A stretch of 64,000 bases of DNA from Rutidosis leptorrhynchoides. Its lineage: Eukaryota; Streptophyta; Magnoliopsida; Asterales; Asteraceae. The DNA is taken from contig NC_092341.1 in the NCBI RefSeq assembly GCF_046630445.1, positions 259,750,501 to 259,814,500 of the forward strand, given 5' to 3'. Below the pieces are notes generated by a model. It was not told the DNA's origin and made no database searches. It saw nothing but the letters and a program-made list of their open reading frames with translations. Shown here in pieces: positions 9,186 through 20,661 of this stretch (position 1 is the first letter of the stretch; each line of letters opens with the position of its first letter). The position numbers and the translations under genes are program-made.

Positions 9186-12100
9186 TGTAGTGACCCGAAC
9201 TTTTCTATGTTTATATATATTAAATAAAATTGTTATTTACATGATTAAGTGTTTCCAATATGTTAAGCAATCAAACTTGTTAAGACTTGATTAATTTAAA
9301 TAGGTTTCATATAGACAATTGACCACCCAAGTTGACCGGTGATTCACGAACGTTAAAACTTGTAAAAACTATATGATGACATATATATGATTATATATAT
9401 AGTTAACATGATATTATGATAAGTAAGTATCTCATTAGGTATTTTAACAATGAGTTATATACATAAAAATGAGACTATTGAATTTAAGAAACTCGAAAAC
9501 AATATATATAACGATTATCGTTATATCAACGTCTTACTAAGTACTTATGAATCATATTAAGATATTGATACACTTGGTTAATTATGTTAAATGATAAGTA
9601 AATATATCATTAAGTGTATTAACAATGAACTACATATGTAAAAATAAGACTACTAACTTAATGATTTCGAAACGAGACATATATGTAACGATTATCGTTG
9701 TAACGACATTTAACTGTATATATATCATACTAAGATATATTATATATCATAATATCATGATAATGTAAAAATTTAACATCTCTTTAGATATAATAAACAT
9801 TGGGTTAACAACATTTAACATGATCGTTAACTTAAAGGTTTCAAATCAACATTTACATGTAACGACTAACGATGACTTAACGACTCAGTTAAAATGTATA
9901 TACATGTAGTGTTTTAATATGTATTCATAAACTTTTGAAAGACTTCAAGACACTTATCAAAATACTTCTACTTAACAAAAATGCTTACAATTACATCCTC
10001 GTTCAGTTTCATCAACAATTCTACTCGTATGCACCCGTATTCGTACTCGTACAATACACAGCTTTTAGATGTATGTACTATTGGTATATACACTCCAATG
10101 ATCAGCTTTTAGCAGTCCATATGAGTCACCTAACACATGTGGGAACCATCATTTGGCAACTAGCATGAAATATCTCATAAAATTACAAAAATATTAGTAA
10201 TCATTCATGACTTATTTACATGTAAACTAAATTACACATCCTTTATATCTAATCCATATACCAACGACCAAAAACACCTACAAACACTTTCATTCTTCAA
10301 TTTTCTTCATCTAATTGATCTTTCTCAAGTTATATCTTCAAGTTCTAAGTGTTCTTCATAAATTCTATAAGTTCTAGTTTCATAAAATCAAGAATACTTC
10401 CAAGTTTGCTAGCTTACTTCCAATCTTGTAAAGTGATCATCCAACCTCAAGAAATCTTTCTTATTTATAGTAAGATATCTTTCTAATACAAGGTAATACT
10501 CATATTCAAACTTTGATTCAATTTCTATAACTATAATAATCTTATTTCGAGTGGAAATCTTACTTGAACTTGTTTTCGTGTCATGATTCTGCTTCAAGAA
10601 CTTTCAAGCCATCCAAGGATCCTTTGAAGCTAGATCCATTTGTCTCTTTTCCAGTAGATTTATTCACAAAACTTGAGGTAGTAATGATGTTCATAACATC
10701 ATTCGATTCATACATATAAAGCTATCTTATTCGAAGGTTTAAACTTGAAATCACTAGAACATAGTTTAGTTAATTCTAAACTTGTTCGCAAACAAAAGTT
10801 AATCCTTATAACTTGACTTTTAAAATCAACTAAACACATTTCCTATATCTATATGATATGCTAACTTAATGATTTAAAACCTGGAAACACGAAAAACACC
10901 GTAAAACCGGACATACGCCGTCGTAGTAACACCGCAGGCTGTTTTGGGTTTGATAATTAAAAACTATGATAATCTTTGATTTAAAAGCTGTTCTTCTGGA
11001 AAAATGATTTTTCTTATGAACATGAAACGATATCCAAAAATCATGATTAAACTCAAATTGGAAGTATATTTTTTCAAAATGATCATCAAGACGTCGTTCT
11101 TTCGACTGAAATGACTACCTCTTACAAAAATGACTTGTAACTTATATTTCTTACTATAAACCTATACTTTTTCTGTTTAGATTTAAAATTGAGTTCAATA
11201 TGAAACCATAGCAATTTGATTCACTCAAAATGGATTTAAAACGAAGAAGTTATGGGTAAAACAAGATTGGATTTTTTTGATTGTTGTAGCTACGGGAAAT
11301 ATTGTAACAATTCTATACAAATCATATCCTAGCTAACTTATATTGTATTATACATGCATTCTAATATATTATGTAATCTTGGCATACCATAGACACGTAT
11401 GCAAATGTTTTGACATATCATATCGACCCATGTATATATATTATTTGGAACAACCATAGACACTCTATATGCAGTAATGTTGGAGTTAGCTATACAGGGT
11501 TGAGGTTGATTCCAAAAATATATATACTTTGAGTTGTGATCTAGCCTGAGACGTGTATACACTGGGTCGTGGATTGATTCAAGATAATATATATCGATTT
11601 ATTTCTGTACATCTAATTGTGGATAACTAGTTGTAGGTTACTAACGAGGACAGCTGACTTAATAAACTTAAAACATTAAAACGTATTAAAAATGTTGTAA
11701 ATATATTTTGAATATACTTTGATATATATGTACATATTTGTTATAGGTTCGTGAATCGACCAGTGGCCAAGTCTTACTTCCCGACGATGTAAAAATCTGT
11801 GAAAGTGAGTTATAGTCCCACTTTTAAAAACTAATATTTTAGGATGGGAATACATGCAGTTTTATAAATGTTTTACAAAATAGACACAAGCCGAATATGC
11901 CCCTTTTTGCTTGGTAACCTAAGAATTAGTAAACCGATCTACTAATTGACGCGAATCCTAAAGATAGATCTATTGGGCCTAACGAACCCCATCCAAAGTA
12001 CCGGATGCTTTAGTACTTCGATGTTGTTTTTATCATGTCCGAAGGATTTCCCAGAATGATAGGGGATATTCTTATATGCATCTTGTTAATGTCGGTTACC

Positions 12101-12601
12101 AGGTGTTCACCATATGAATAATTTTTTTATCTCTATGTATGGGATGTATATTGAAATATGAAATCTTGTGGTCTATTATTATGATTTGATAATATATAGG
12201 TTAAACCTATAACTCACCAACATTTTTGTTGACGTTTTAAGCATGTTTATTCTCAGGTGATTATTAAGAGCTTCCGCTGTTGCATACTAAAATAAGGACA
12301 AGATTTGGAGTCCATGCTTGTATGATATTCTGTAAAAACTGCATTCAAGAAACTTATTTTTGATGTAATATATTCTTATTGTAAACCATTATGTAATGGT
12401 CGTGTGTAAACGGTATATTTTAGATTATCATTATTTGATAATCTACGTAATGCTTTTTAAACCTTTATAGATAAAATAAAGATTATGGTTGTTTTAAAAA
12501 ATGAATGCAGTCTTTGAAAAACGTCTCATATAGAGGTCAAAACCTCGCGACGAAATCAATTAATATGGAACGTTTATAATCAATATGAACGGGACATTTC
12601 A
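9186..12601 (+). repeat. E1 5' LTR (3,416 bp)
   Basis: It runs from TGTAGTGACCC to GGGACATTTCA, directly before the primer site. A TATA-like CTTTATATCT (10241-10250) precedes a C/T-rich stretch that looks like a leader. A donor-like GTGAGT (11805-11810) and acceptor-like TTTATTCTCAG (ending 12256) bracket an intron-like 452 bp. It lacks about 36 bp found in the 3' LTR (39242-39277 region), apparently lost between two short AAG repeats. A first kilobase compared by eye differs from the 3' LTR at about 2% of positions. Confidence 0.93.
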
Positions 12602-12603
12602 GT

Positions 12604-12615
12604 TGTTATCCGAGC
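12604..12615 (+). other. E1 primer-binding site (initiator Met tRNA, mutated)
   Basis: TGTTATCCGAGC, two bases after the LTR, matches the classic TGGTATCAGAGC at 10 of 12 positions. Minus-strand synthesis in the family is primed here by tRNA-iMet. The two changes suggest decay after insertion. Confidence 0.8.
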
Positions 12616-12811
12616 GTTGGTCTTAGAGAACCAGAAAATTGCATTAGTGTGTCTTACCGAGTTTGTTAGGATGCATTAGCGAGTATGGACTTCGACCGTG
12701 TTTTTCTTCAAAAACGATTGCTTAACATTTTTTGTTGGAAACTATATATTATTAACATGTAAATATTATGTGATATATTAATCTCTTAACGTGTTTGATA
12801 TTGTGTGATAG

Positions 12812-13443
12812 ATATCTACCTCTAGTACAAATCCCATTGATTCACCTAATAATAATGAAGAGTCGAATATATTTTGGGAAGATTCACAAATTCCCAAAGA
12901 GGAACCGGAAGAGGAGGAACCGGAAGAGGAGGAACCAGAAGAAGAGGAACCAGAAGAGGAGGAATCGAAAGAGGAGGAACCAGAAGAAGAGGTTCCGGAG
13001 GAAGAAATATTGATACCTATAGTAAATTGATTAAATAAAAGAAAATCCTCAACTAACGGACCAAAGTTAATAATGGCCAATGGTGTTTCCGCCAAGAAGC
13101 AAAATATTGGGAAGATTACCAATTTTCCGATGAATCGGATCCCGATAAGGATTCCGATGATGTTATAGAAATTACCTCGACCCAATTTAATAAAGCGAAA
13201 TAAAATAATAAGGGAAAAGGTATAAAAATAGAGAAACCCGATTCCAACCCCGATGAAATTTATATGTATCGACAAGATCCGTATTTCCTAAAATGTAACA
13301 ATGACCTGGGAACCTCTAAACCACCAGGTTTCTCTAAACCATTGTGGAAAATGACGGCTCGTATTAGAGGAACACCATATATTCCTAGAAAATTAGGAAA
13401 ACGAACCAAGTCCAAAGAAGAAGAAACCAGCGATTCAGATTAG
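12812..13443 (+). pseudogene. Acidic pre-gag ORF of E1, decayed
   Basis: It is homologous to the acidic ORF of E2 (29817-30431). The sequence encodes an N-terminal segment rich in Ser, Asn and Glu, then repeated EEPEEE units (about 12895-13005), then a block matching YQFSDES and the C-terminal KPPGFSKP and RIRG(T)PYIPR segments, ending in an acidic tail and TAG (13441-13443). The E2 start ATG is ATA here (12812-12814). Trp has become TGA near 13027, one G is missing in the segment corresponding to AKEAKYW (about 13093), and Glu has become TAA near 13201. I recognise no domain. Its function is unknown, and this copy cannot make the full protein. Confidence 0.6.
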
Positions 13444-13583
13444 AGGGTTGTAATCATGTTGTATATTATATGTATTGTAGTGTGCTTGTACTTTTATGTT
13501 CTATGTAAAAAAAATTGTTTGTATTGTTTGTTAATTATCTTTTACGAATCTAATCCTTGTCTATTTTACAGTATAAAAACAAA

Positions 13584-14276
13584 ATGGACGTTAAGGGTAG
13601 ACAACCGAATATTTTAGAAGACCTACCAGAGGATATGATTGAGGAAATCTTGTCTAGAGTCAGTCAGAATTTATCAGCACATTTAGTTATGGCGAAATTA
13701 ACTTGTCAAACATTTGAAAGACTTTTCAGAAATGCCTTAGTTTATAAAAGGCTTTTCTTTGATAGGTGGGGTATATCACATTGGGGAGACCGTAAGTTAC
13801 GCCGTGTTTTCTTTAAAGCATTAAATGCGGGGAACCCAAATGCAATTTTACGCTACGGGTTAAGAACCTATTTTGACTCAACATATCCCAACATAGGATT
13901 TCGTGAATTAGAAAGAGCTTCTAACATGCAACATAAAGAAGCATGTTATGCTTACGGGTTAGTGATGTTCGCTTCTTACCGAAGTGAGAAAAAGAACATC
14001 GGACTGCAGCTTTTAAATAAGACCTTCCCACAAGTGATGAATTCAGTAGTTGGGGTGAGAAACAAGGTTTTTAGATTATTACGGGGCTGTTGGACATTAC
14101 GAAACCCTCATCCTTTTGACGACATTACAACATGCTGCCTAGCCAATAGTCATAACGGTTATTTTCCACAAGACCAAGGATGGGAAGTCGTCTTAGTAAA
14201 ACCAGAATGCATGACTTGTTTCTGGACTTATGAATTACGTGTCTTTATTTCCTTTGTTGAACAACTTGCGTATTAA
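13584..14276 (+). CDS. F-box protein ORF carried inside retrotransposon E1
   Basis: An intact 230-aa frame starts at the ATG at 13584 and lies between the primer site and gag. Residues about 10-55 form an F-box (NILEDLPEDMIEEILSRV and a following helix-rich part ending in CQTFERL), the SKP1-binding module of SCF ubiquitin ligases. Residues about 80-150 have SEL1-like features (AGNPNAILRYGL, MQHKEACYAYGLVMFA). The C terminus ends CMTCFWTYELRVFI, with paired Cys. The architecture resembles plant F-box proteins of the At2g35280-like group, many of which are short like this one. A homologue about 76% identical (54 differences in about 225 residues, counted by hand) occupies the same place in E2. 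A TTTTACAG acceptor-like site lies 13 bp before the ATG, so it may be expressed by splicing. A host-gene capture is the likely origin. The target substrate is unknown. Confidence 0.75.
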   Translation: MDVKGRQPNILEDLPEDMIEEILSRVSQNLSAHLVMAKLTCQTFERLFRNALVYKRLFFDRWGISHWGDRKLRRVFFKALNAGNPNAILRYGLRTYFDSTYPNIGFRELERASNMQHKEACYAYGLVMFASYRSEKKNIGLQLLNKTFPQVMNSVVGVRNKVFRLLRGCWTLRNPHPFDDITTCCLANSHNGYFPQDQGWEVVLVKPECMTCFWTYELRVFISFVEQLAY

Positions 14277-14563
14277 CTAGGTTTATCTTCAAAACTATCC
14301 TGTATCAAAGTGTACTATATTTTATGTTATATGTAATATAGCGAAGTTGTAAGTTTGAAGAATATTTGTATGTGATATATTATTATAATCAGTTTTTCAT
14401 ATGGAATTGTAGTAGTTGAATTGTATATTAGCTACTAAGTATGAACTTAACGGGTAGGTAGTACCCGAATTTAAATTTATAAAATGCTAATATGAAGAAA
14501 AAGCTTTTATAAATGAGTTCATATTATGCTACAAAATACTATTGACTACTCTTAATATTCTGT

Positions 14564-15694
14564 ATGATTAACTCGATTCAATTGGCTATTTTGAAGGAAA
14601 TGGCACCGACTACTCGACACACCATGAATATGAGCGAAGAGGAATTTCGTACCTTTCTTACTGCAAACATAGCCGCAGTACAGGCTGCGCTACATACCAA
14701 CAATAACTCTGAATCTAGCAATGCAGCTAACGGTGCGAGAAATCGTGTAGGATGCTCCTACAAAGAATTCACTGCCTGCAAACCTTTGGAATTTGATGGA
14801 ACCGAAGGACCAATTGGATTGAAACGGTGGACCGAGAAAGTCGAATCGGTGTTTGCCATAAGTAAGTGTACTGAAGAGGACAAAGTTAAGTACGCTACGC
14901 ATACCTTCACAGGTACTGCGTTAACGTGGTGGAACACCTATCTTGAACAGGTAGGACAAAATGATGCTTACGCACTACCGTGGACGGCATTCAAGCAATT
15001 GATGAACGAGCAGTACCGTCCTAGAAATGAAGTCAATAAACTCAAGGCAGAACTTAGAGAGTTACAAACACAAGGGTTCGACGTTACCACATATGAACGA
15101 CGATTCACAGAGTTGTGTCTATTGTGTCCGGGAGCATTCGAAGATGAAGAAGAGAAGATCGACGCCTTTGTAAAAGGGTTACCAGTAAGGATTCAAGAAG
15201 ATGTGAGTTCACACGAGCCCGCTTCTATACAGAAGGCAAGTCGAATGGCTCATCAACTCATAAATCAGATTGAGGGAAGAATTAAAGAGCAGGCGGCCGA
15301 AGAAGCGAACACGAAACAACTCAAGAGGAAGTGGGAGAAAAACGGTGACAAGAGTCACCAGTACAACAACAACAACAATTACAACCACAATCGCAACAAC
15401 TATCCCAACAACCGCAACAACAATCGCAACAATAACCGCAATCCTAACAATAACTACAACAAACATCCCAACAACAACAACAACTACAACAACCGTTTCA
15501 ACAACAATAACAATCCCAACAACAACCTCAATAACAACAACGGCAACAAAAACCAAAAACAGCCATGTCATAGGTGTGAAGAAAATCATCAGGGGTTTTG
15601 CACGACATTTTGCAACAGGTGTAAAAGAAATGGTCATAGCGCGACAAAGTGTGAGGTCTACGGACCAAAGTTTAATAGAACCAAAGGAACAAAT
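14564..15694 (+). pseudogene. E1 gag, interrupted by solo LTR S1
   Basis: The frame starts at the ATG at 14564 (MINSIQLA) or the in-frame ATG at 14600 (MAPTTRHT). It encodes a Ty3-type gag: capsid-like core with KPLEFDGTEGPIGLKRW and ATHTFTGTALTWWNTY, an LRELQTQG...YERRFTELC region, then a long Asn-rich linker (about 15360-15560) and a Cys/His segment CHRCEENHQGFCTTFC...CKRNGH. Gag forms the particle around the RNA. The reading frame is intact up to 15694, where S1 begins; a CAAAT/GAAAT duplication (15690-15694, 19735-19739) marks the insertion. The protein continues in frame at 19740. The reading frame of E1 from gag to the integrase end would be about 1,550 codons without the insertions. 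Confidence 0.88.
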
Positions 15695-16798
15695 TGTCAT
15701 ACCCCGTCCTAATCCATCTGGACGAAGTCATCAACATTTGGTCCCATTGCGAGGTACTGTCCTAAATATGCCATGAATGACTCCTTGTAATATCTTTAAA
15801 ATGATCAAATGCACAGCGGAAGATTTCTTTCATACCTGAGAATAAACATGGTTTAAAGTGTCAACCAAAAGATTGGTGAGTTCATTAGTTTATCATAAAC
15901 GATCATTTTTATCATTTTAATAGACCACAAGATTTTCATTTCCATTTCTCATAAATATACGTCCCATGCATAGAGACAAAAATCATTCATATGGATTGAA
16001 CACCTAGTAACCGACATTCACAATATGCATATAAGAATATCCCCATCATTCCGGGATTCTCCTTCGGACATGATATAAATTTCGAAGTACTAAAGCATCC
16101 GGTACTTTGGATGGGGCTTGTTAGGCCCGACAGATCTATCTTTAGGATTCGCGTCAATTAGGGTGTCTGTTCCCTAATTCTTAGATTACCAGACTTAATA
16201 AAAAGGGGCATATTCGATTTCGATAATTCAACCATATAATGTAGTTTCGATTACTTGTGTCTATTTCGTAAAACATTTATAAAAATTGCGCATGTATTCT
16301 CAGCCCAAAAATATAAAGGGTAAAAGGCAAATGAAACTCACCATACTGTATTTTTTAGTAAAAATACATATGACATCATTTAACAAATGTAGGGTTGACC
16401 TTGGATTCACGAACCTATATCATTTATATATATATTAACACATATACACATAATTGACCGAATTTATATATTATCAGTGATATACTTATTATTTATATGA
16501 TTTATGTATTTCATTGATAATTTACATATAATTATTTTTATATATCTTACTTATTATAAAAATAATAATAGAGTTAGATTATATGCATTAGATATATTTT
16601 TATGTAACTAATATTTATTTAGTTAAAATAATATTAATAACTAAAAAATCATAATACTTTTATAATAATAATATCAGTAGTTATAATAATAATAATACTC
16701 ATTTTTAAAATAATGCTAATAATAATAATAAGTAAAAAAAATTGTAATGTCTTTATAATGATAATAATAACAATAATTACAATTGTAATAGTCATTTT

Positions 16799-16925
<127 letters not shown>

Positions 16926-16944
16926 AACTACCTCAATGAACTGG

Positions 16945-17030
16945 CTGAAAATAATAATGCCCATGCCCGGGCTCGAACCCGCGACCTTTCTTTTCGCAAA
17001 CACACACCCAACCACTTAATTGCACCCTCG
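16945..17030 (-). other. tRNA-like (SINE-like) segment with A and B boxes
   Basis: On the minus strand an A-box-like AAGTGGTTGGGTG (about 17004-17016) is followed some 25 nt later by GGTTCGAGCCC (16979-16969), a good RNA polymerase III B box inside a T-arm-like GCGGGTTCGAGCCCG. Downstream on the same strand lies the (TTA)n run. This order, pol III promoter then simple tail, is that of a tRNA-derived SINE. Without other copies or a target duplication it remains a candidate. Confidence 0.35.
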
Positions 17031-19734
17031 TTCTATGTATTATTTCCCGCTTAAATATTTACCATGTCTTAAACTGCCAAAACTTTATTTTCATCATAAT
17101 CCCAAACGTTTCATCACATCATCATCTTACTAGCATCATTCTTTTTCATCATCATCAACAATCATCCATATGATCATTATCATTATCATCTTAATATCTA
17201 AGTATCACCAATATCATCGATCATCATAAATTACGCATCATACAACTCCCATCATAACATCATCATCACTTTAAATAAAGATCAAGTGGGTGAGTATTGG
17301 TTTCGGTCCACCACCATACTTGGCCTATGCAATAAAGAAAGGAAAATCGTGGTCTCCAACTTGCTGTTATGTTCACCAATTACATATGGTCACTAGCCTA
17401 TTAGAATAAGGGAGCATAATCCATTTACCTAATATAATCATCCACTAAACCAAATCAAGCGGCCCAAGGAATATTTGGAACGACCACTGTCGGCAATTGC
17501 ACCATCCACTTGCAAATTTATACGCATAATTAAATATGATCATAATATGCCCTACTACTGTAAAAAAAGGAAAGTGATTGTGAGTTGTTTTAGTTTATTA
17601 ACAAGGACTTCGAATGTATAGGATTGGAAACCAAATACACAGTCATTGAATCACCCTCATGCTATCTCTTTCATTCCTTCTTTTTCTTTTATCAAGTTAT
17701 CAATCACCACCCGTGATTGATTCGAAAATTTGTATTCATATCATTATTTTATGTAGTTAGTGGAAAGAGGCCACCACCACATTTGATAAATTACGTATCT
17801 CATATAACCCCATTCGTTTTGTCTCATTTAGTGGGTCATGTGGTTGATATCATCTAAAATAAACAATTAAAGGAAGCAGCAACTTTTGAATAATTCGATA
17901 GGAATTTTCGGGTGGGGTTATTTGATTAATATGTGTCGGCCATAACGGATGACAATGAAATGTGCCTTATAAATTAGACAAACTAATACCAATCAATTTC
18001 AAATGAAAACAGATTCCATTGCAGCTGGAACAACAACTGTCGTGGTGACGTATCTGGTGTTCATTTCGCGAAAAATATATATAGAGAGAGTAAAGAAAGA
18101 TGGTTGAAGTGGTGGTTTAATATGATGAGATTGTGGCGGTTTCATCAAGATCAAAATAGAAGAAAGAGGGGGATATAAATAGGGTGAAGATGTTGATGTA
18201 TGGTGGTGGTTGTTTCTTGTTCGGTGGCTTATTGCTCATGGTGAGCCGATTGTGGTGATTCAAAACAGAAAACAGAAGTAAGATAGAAAGAGAAGAAAGA
18301 GGAACAAAGGTGGTAAACTGTGGTGTAATTTATTGGTACTGCAGCAGAAGAGTTGGGTGATCGAATAAGATGGTAGACGTGGTGATAGTTTCGATGATTT
18401 TGTGTTGATGATCACGGTGTCGGTTCATCAAGAAGACAATAATATGGTATGTGTATATCTCCTATATATTTGTGTGTATATATTTAGTGTTTTTGTGTTG
18501 GTAATTCGAATAATTTAATTGATAAACTTGATTTGATCTAATGTTATATCATCAGGTGGTGTCGTCAGATAATATTCTAGCCAAGGAGAAGAAAACACAA
18601 GAATATAAAAGCAGAAAAAGATTGGAAACAGATTCGTACCATTTATGATTTTTAATATCTGACACATTTTGTTTTGTATAACCTGGAGATCTAATTGAAT
18701 CCAATATGGTACAACTCGTGAGTAGAAGATGAAGAATTTTGTAAAAGTTGACTGTGATAGGAAACAGAATACGTAATTTCTTGTATTTAAATTTATTTAT
18801 ATCAGTTGTTTATATATATCCATATACTTGTTTATGTATTTATATAGTTATATATATACGGTTGTATTTTGTATATATATTTGTATTTATATAAAACTGT
18901 ATGTATAAATCTGTTTATATGTATATAATTCCTGATTTGGTAATTACAAGCATAAATGTGTTAATATTATTAATATTGTAATAATAAAATTATTAGTAAA
19001 AAGTCTAGTAATAATAGATAATAATATTGTTAATATCAACTATAATGCAAATTTTAATAAATTTAATTAATAATAATGATAATAATAATCTTATTAATGA
19101 TACAAATAATAATACTAGTTATAAAAATATTAATATTATTATTGATAATAATTACATTAATAATAATAATACAACTTAGATCTTATATATATATATATAT
19201 TTTATTTTAGAAGTAATAATATTACTAATACAAATATTAATATTAGTATTAACAATAATAAAAATGATGAATTTTAATGGTAATAATATTAATATATTCA
19301 TTATATTCAAACTTGTAATTTAATATAATATTATTTATGATTTATGTAATATTATTTTATGTGATGACTTTCACTAAATAATTGATATTTATACATTTAT
19401 ATATATTTTATAGAAACATATATATTTATATATATTCAGAGTAACTTAATTATTCTATTTGTTATTTTTACATTTTAAGTTTTAATTAATTAGATTATAC
19501 TTTATTAATTCAAAGTATTATATATATATTTATATTTATTTTTATATCTACATATGTATTTACATATTTATTTACAAATAGTTGTTCGTGAATCGTCGGA
19601 AGAGTCGAAGGGTAATTAAATATATCAACACAGTTAAGAGTTTTTAAGACTTCAATATTACATACTTTGCTTATCGTATCAAAACCATATAAAGATTAAG
19701 TTTAAATTTGATCGGAAATTTCTGGGTTGTCACA

Positions 19735-20661
19735 GAAATAATGTCGGAACAAGTAATGCCGAAACGAATAGTGTCGAAGCAAGTAATACCAACCCTGTTT
19801 GTTATAAATGTGGAAAACCGGGCCACATTATTAGAAATTGCCCGAATCAGGACAATACTAATGGGCAGGGCCGTGGAAGAATTTTCAATATTAATGCGGC
19901 AGAAGCACAGGAAGACCCGGAGCTTGTTACGGGTACGTTTCTTATTGATGATAAATCTGCTTATGTTTTATTTGATTCGGGTGCAGATAGAAGCTATATG
20001 AGTAGAGAATTTTGTGCTAAATTAAGTTGCCCATTGACGCCTTTAGATAATAAATTTTTACTCGAATTAGCAAATGGTAACTTAATTTCAGCAGATAATA
20101 TATGTCAGGATAGAGAAATTAAACTGGGTGATGAAACGTTTAAGATTGATTTAATACCAGTCGAGTTAGGGAGTTTTGAAGTAATAATTGGCATGGACTG
20201 GTTGAAGAAGGTGAGAGCAGAGGTCGTTTGTTACAAAAACGCGATTCGCATTATGCGTGAAAAAGGAAAACCTTTAATGGTGTACGGAGAAAAGAACAAC
20301 GCGAAATTAAATCTTATTAGTAGTTTGAAGGCGCAAAAACTAATAAGAAAAGGTTGTTACATCATTTTAGCACACATCGAGGAAGTTAAACCTGAAGAAA
20401 AGAACATCAGTGATGTTCCCGTCGCAAAAGAATTTCCCGATGTATTTTCGAAAGAATTACCGGGATTACCCCCACATCGATCCGTTGAATTTCAAATAGA
20501 CCTTGTACCAGGAGCTGCACCAATAGCTCGTGCTCCATACAGACTCGCACCCAGCGAAATGAAAGAATTACAAAGTCAGTTATAGGAACTTTTAGAGCGT
20601 GGTTTCATTCGACCAAGTATATCACCATGGGGAGCTCCTGTTTTGTTTGTCAAGAAGAAAG
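19735..20661 (+). pseudogene. E1 gag end, protease and start of RT, cut by E2
   Basis: The frame continues from gag: a zinc knuckle CYKCGKPGHIIRNC (about 19800-19840), a retroviral-type aspartic protease with active-site VLFDSGADRSYMS (about 19965-20005) and a second conserved block EVIIGMDWL (about 20180-20206), then the linker [17 protein letters not shown] and the first RT residues [11 protein letters not shown], where E2 interrupts at 20661. The frame has an in-frame TAG at 20583-20585 (Gln in E2). The protease would mature the polyprotein inside the particle. The apparent ATG at 19998 is internal and not a real start. Confidence 0.88.

Noticed and set aside
9935-10168. 77-codon ORF recurring in the E1 and E2 LTRs (also 23104-23337 and 33083-33316)
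   Set aside because: It begins with TTG, not ATG, and its recurrence is explained by LTR homology. No domain is visible.
12778-13275. Minus-strand Ser/Gly-rich open frame opposite the E1 acidic ORF
   Set aside because: It is the complement of the Glu-Pro repeat. The plus-strand frame is homologous to E2 and explains the sequence.
13557-13583. N-terminal extension of the E1 F-box ORF
   Set aside because: The extended frame starts with TTG. The ATG at 13584 aligns with the ATG of the E2 copy.
15209-15776. Long open frames rich in Val or Thr overlapping E1 gag
   Set aside because: They are other-frame readings of the Asn-rich linker of gag.
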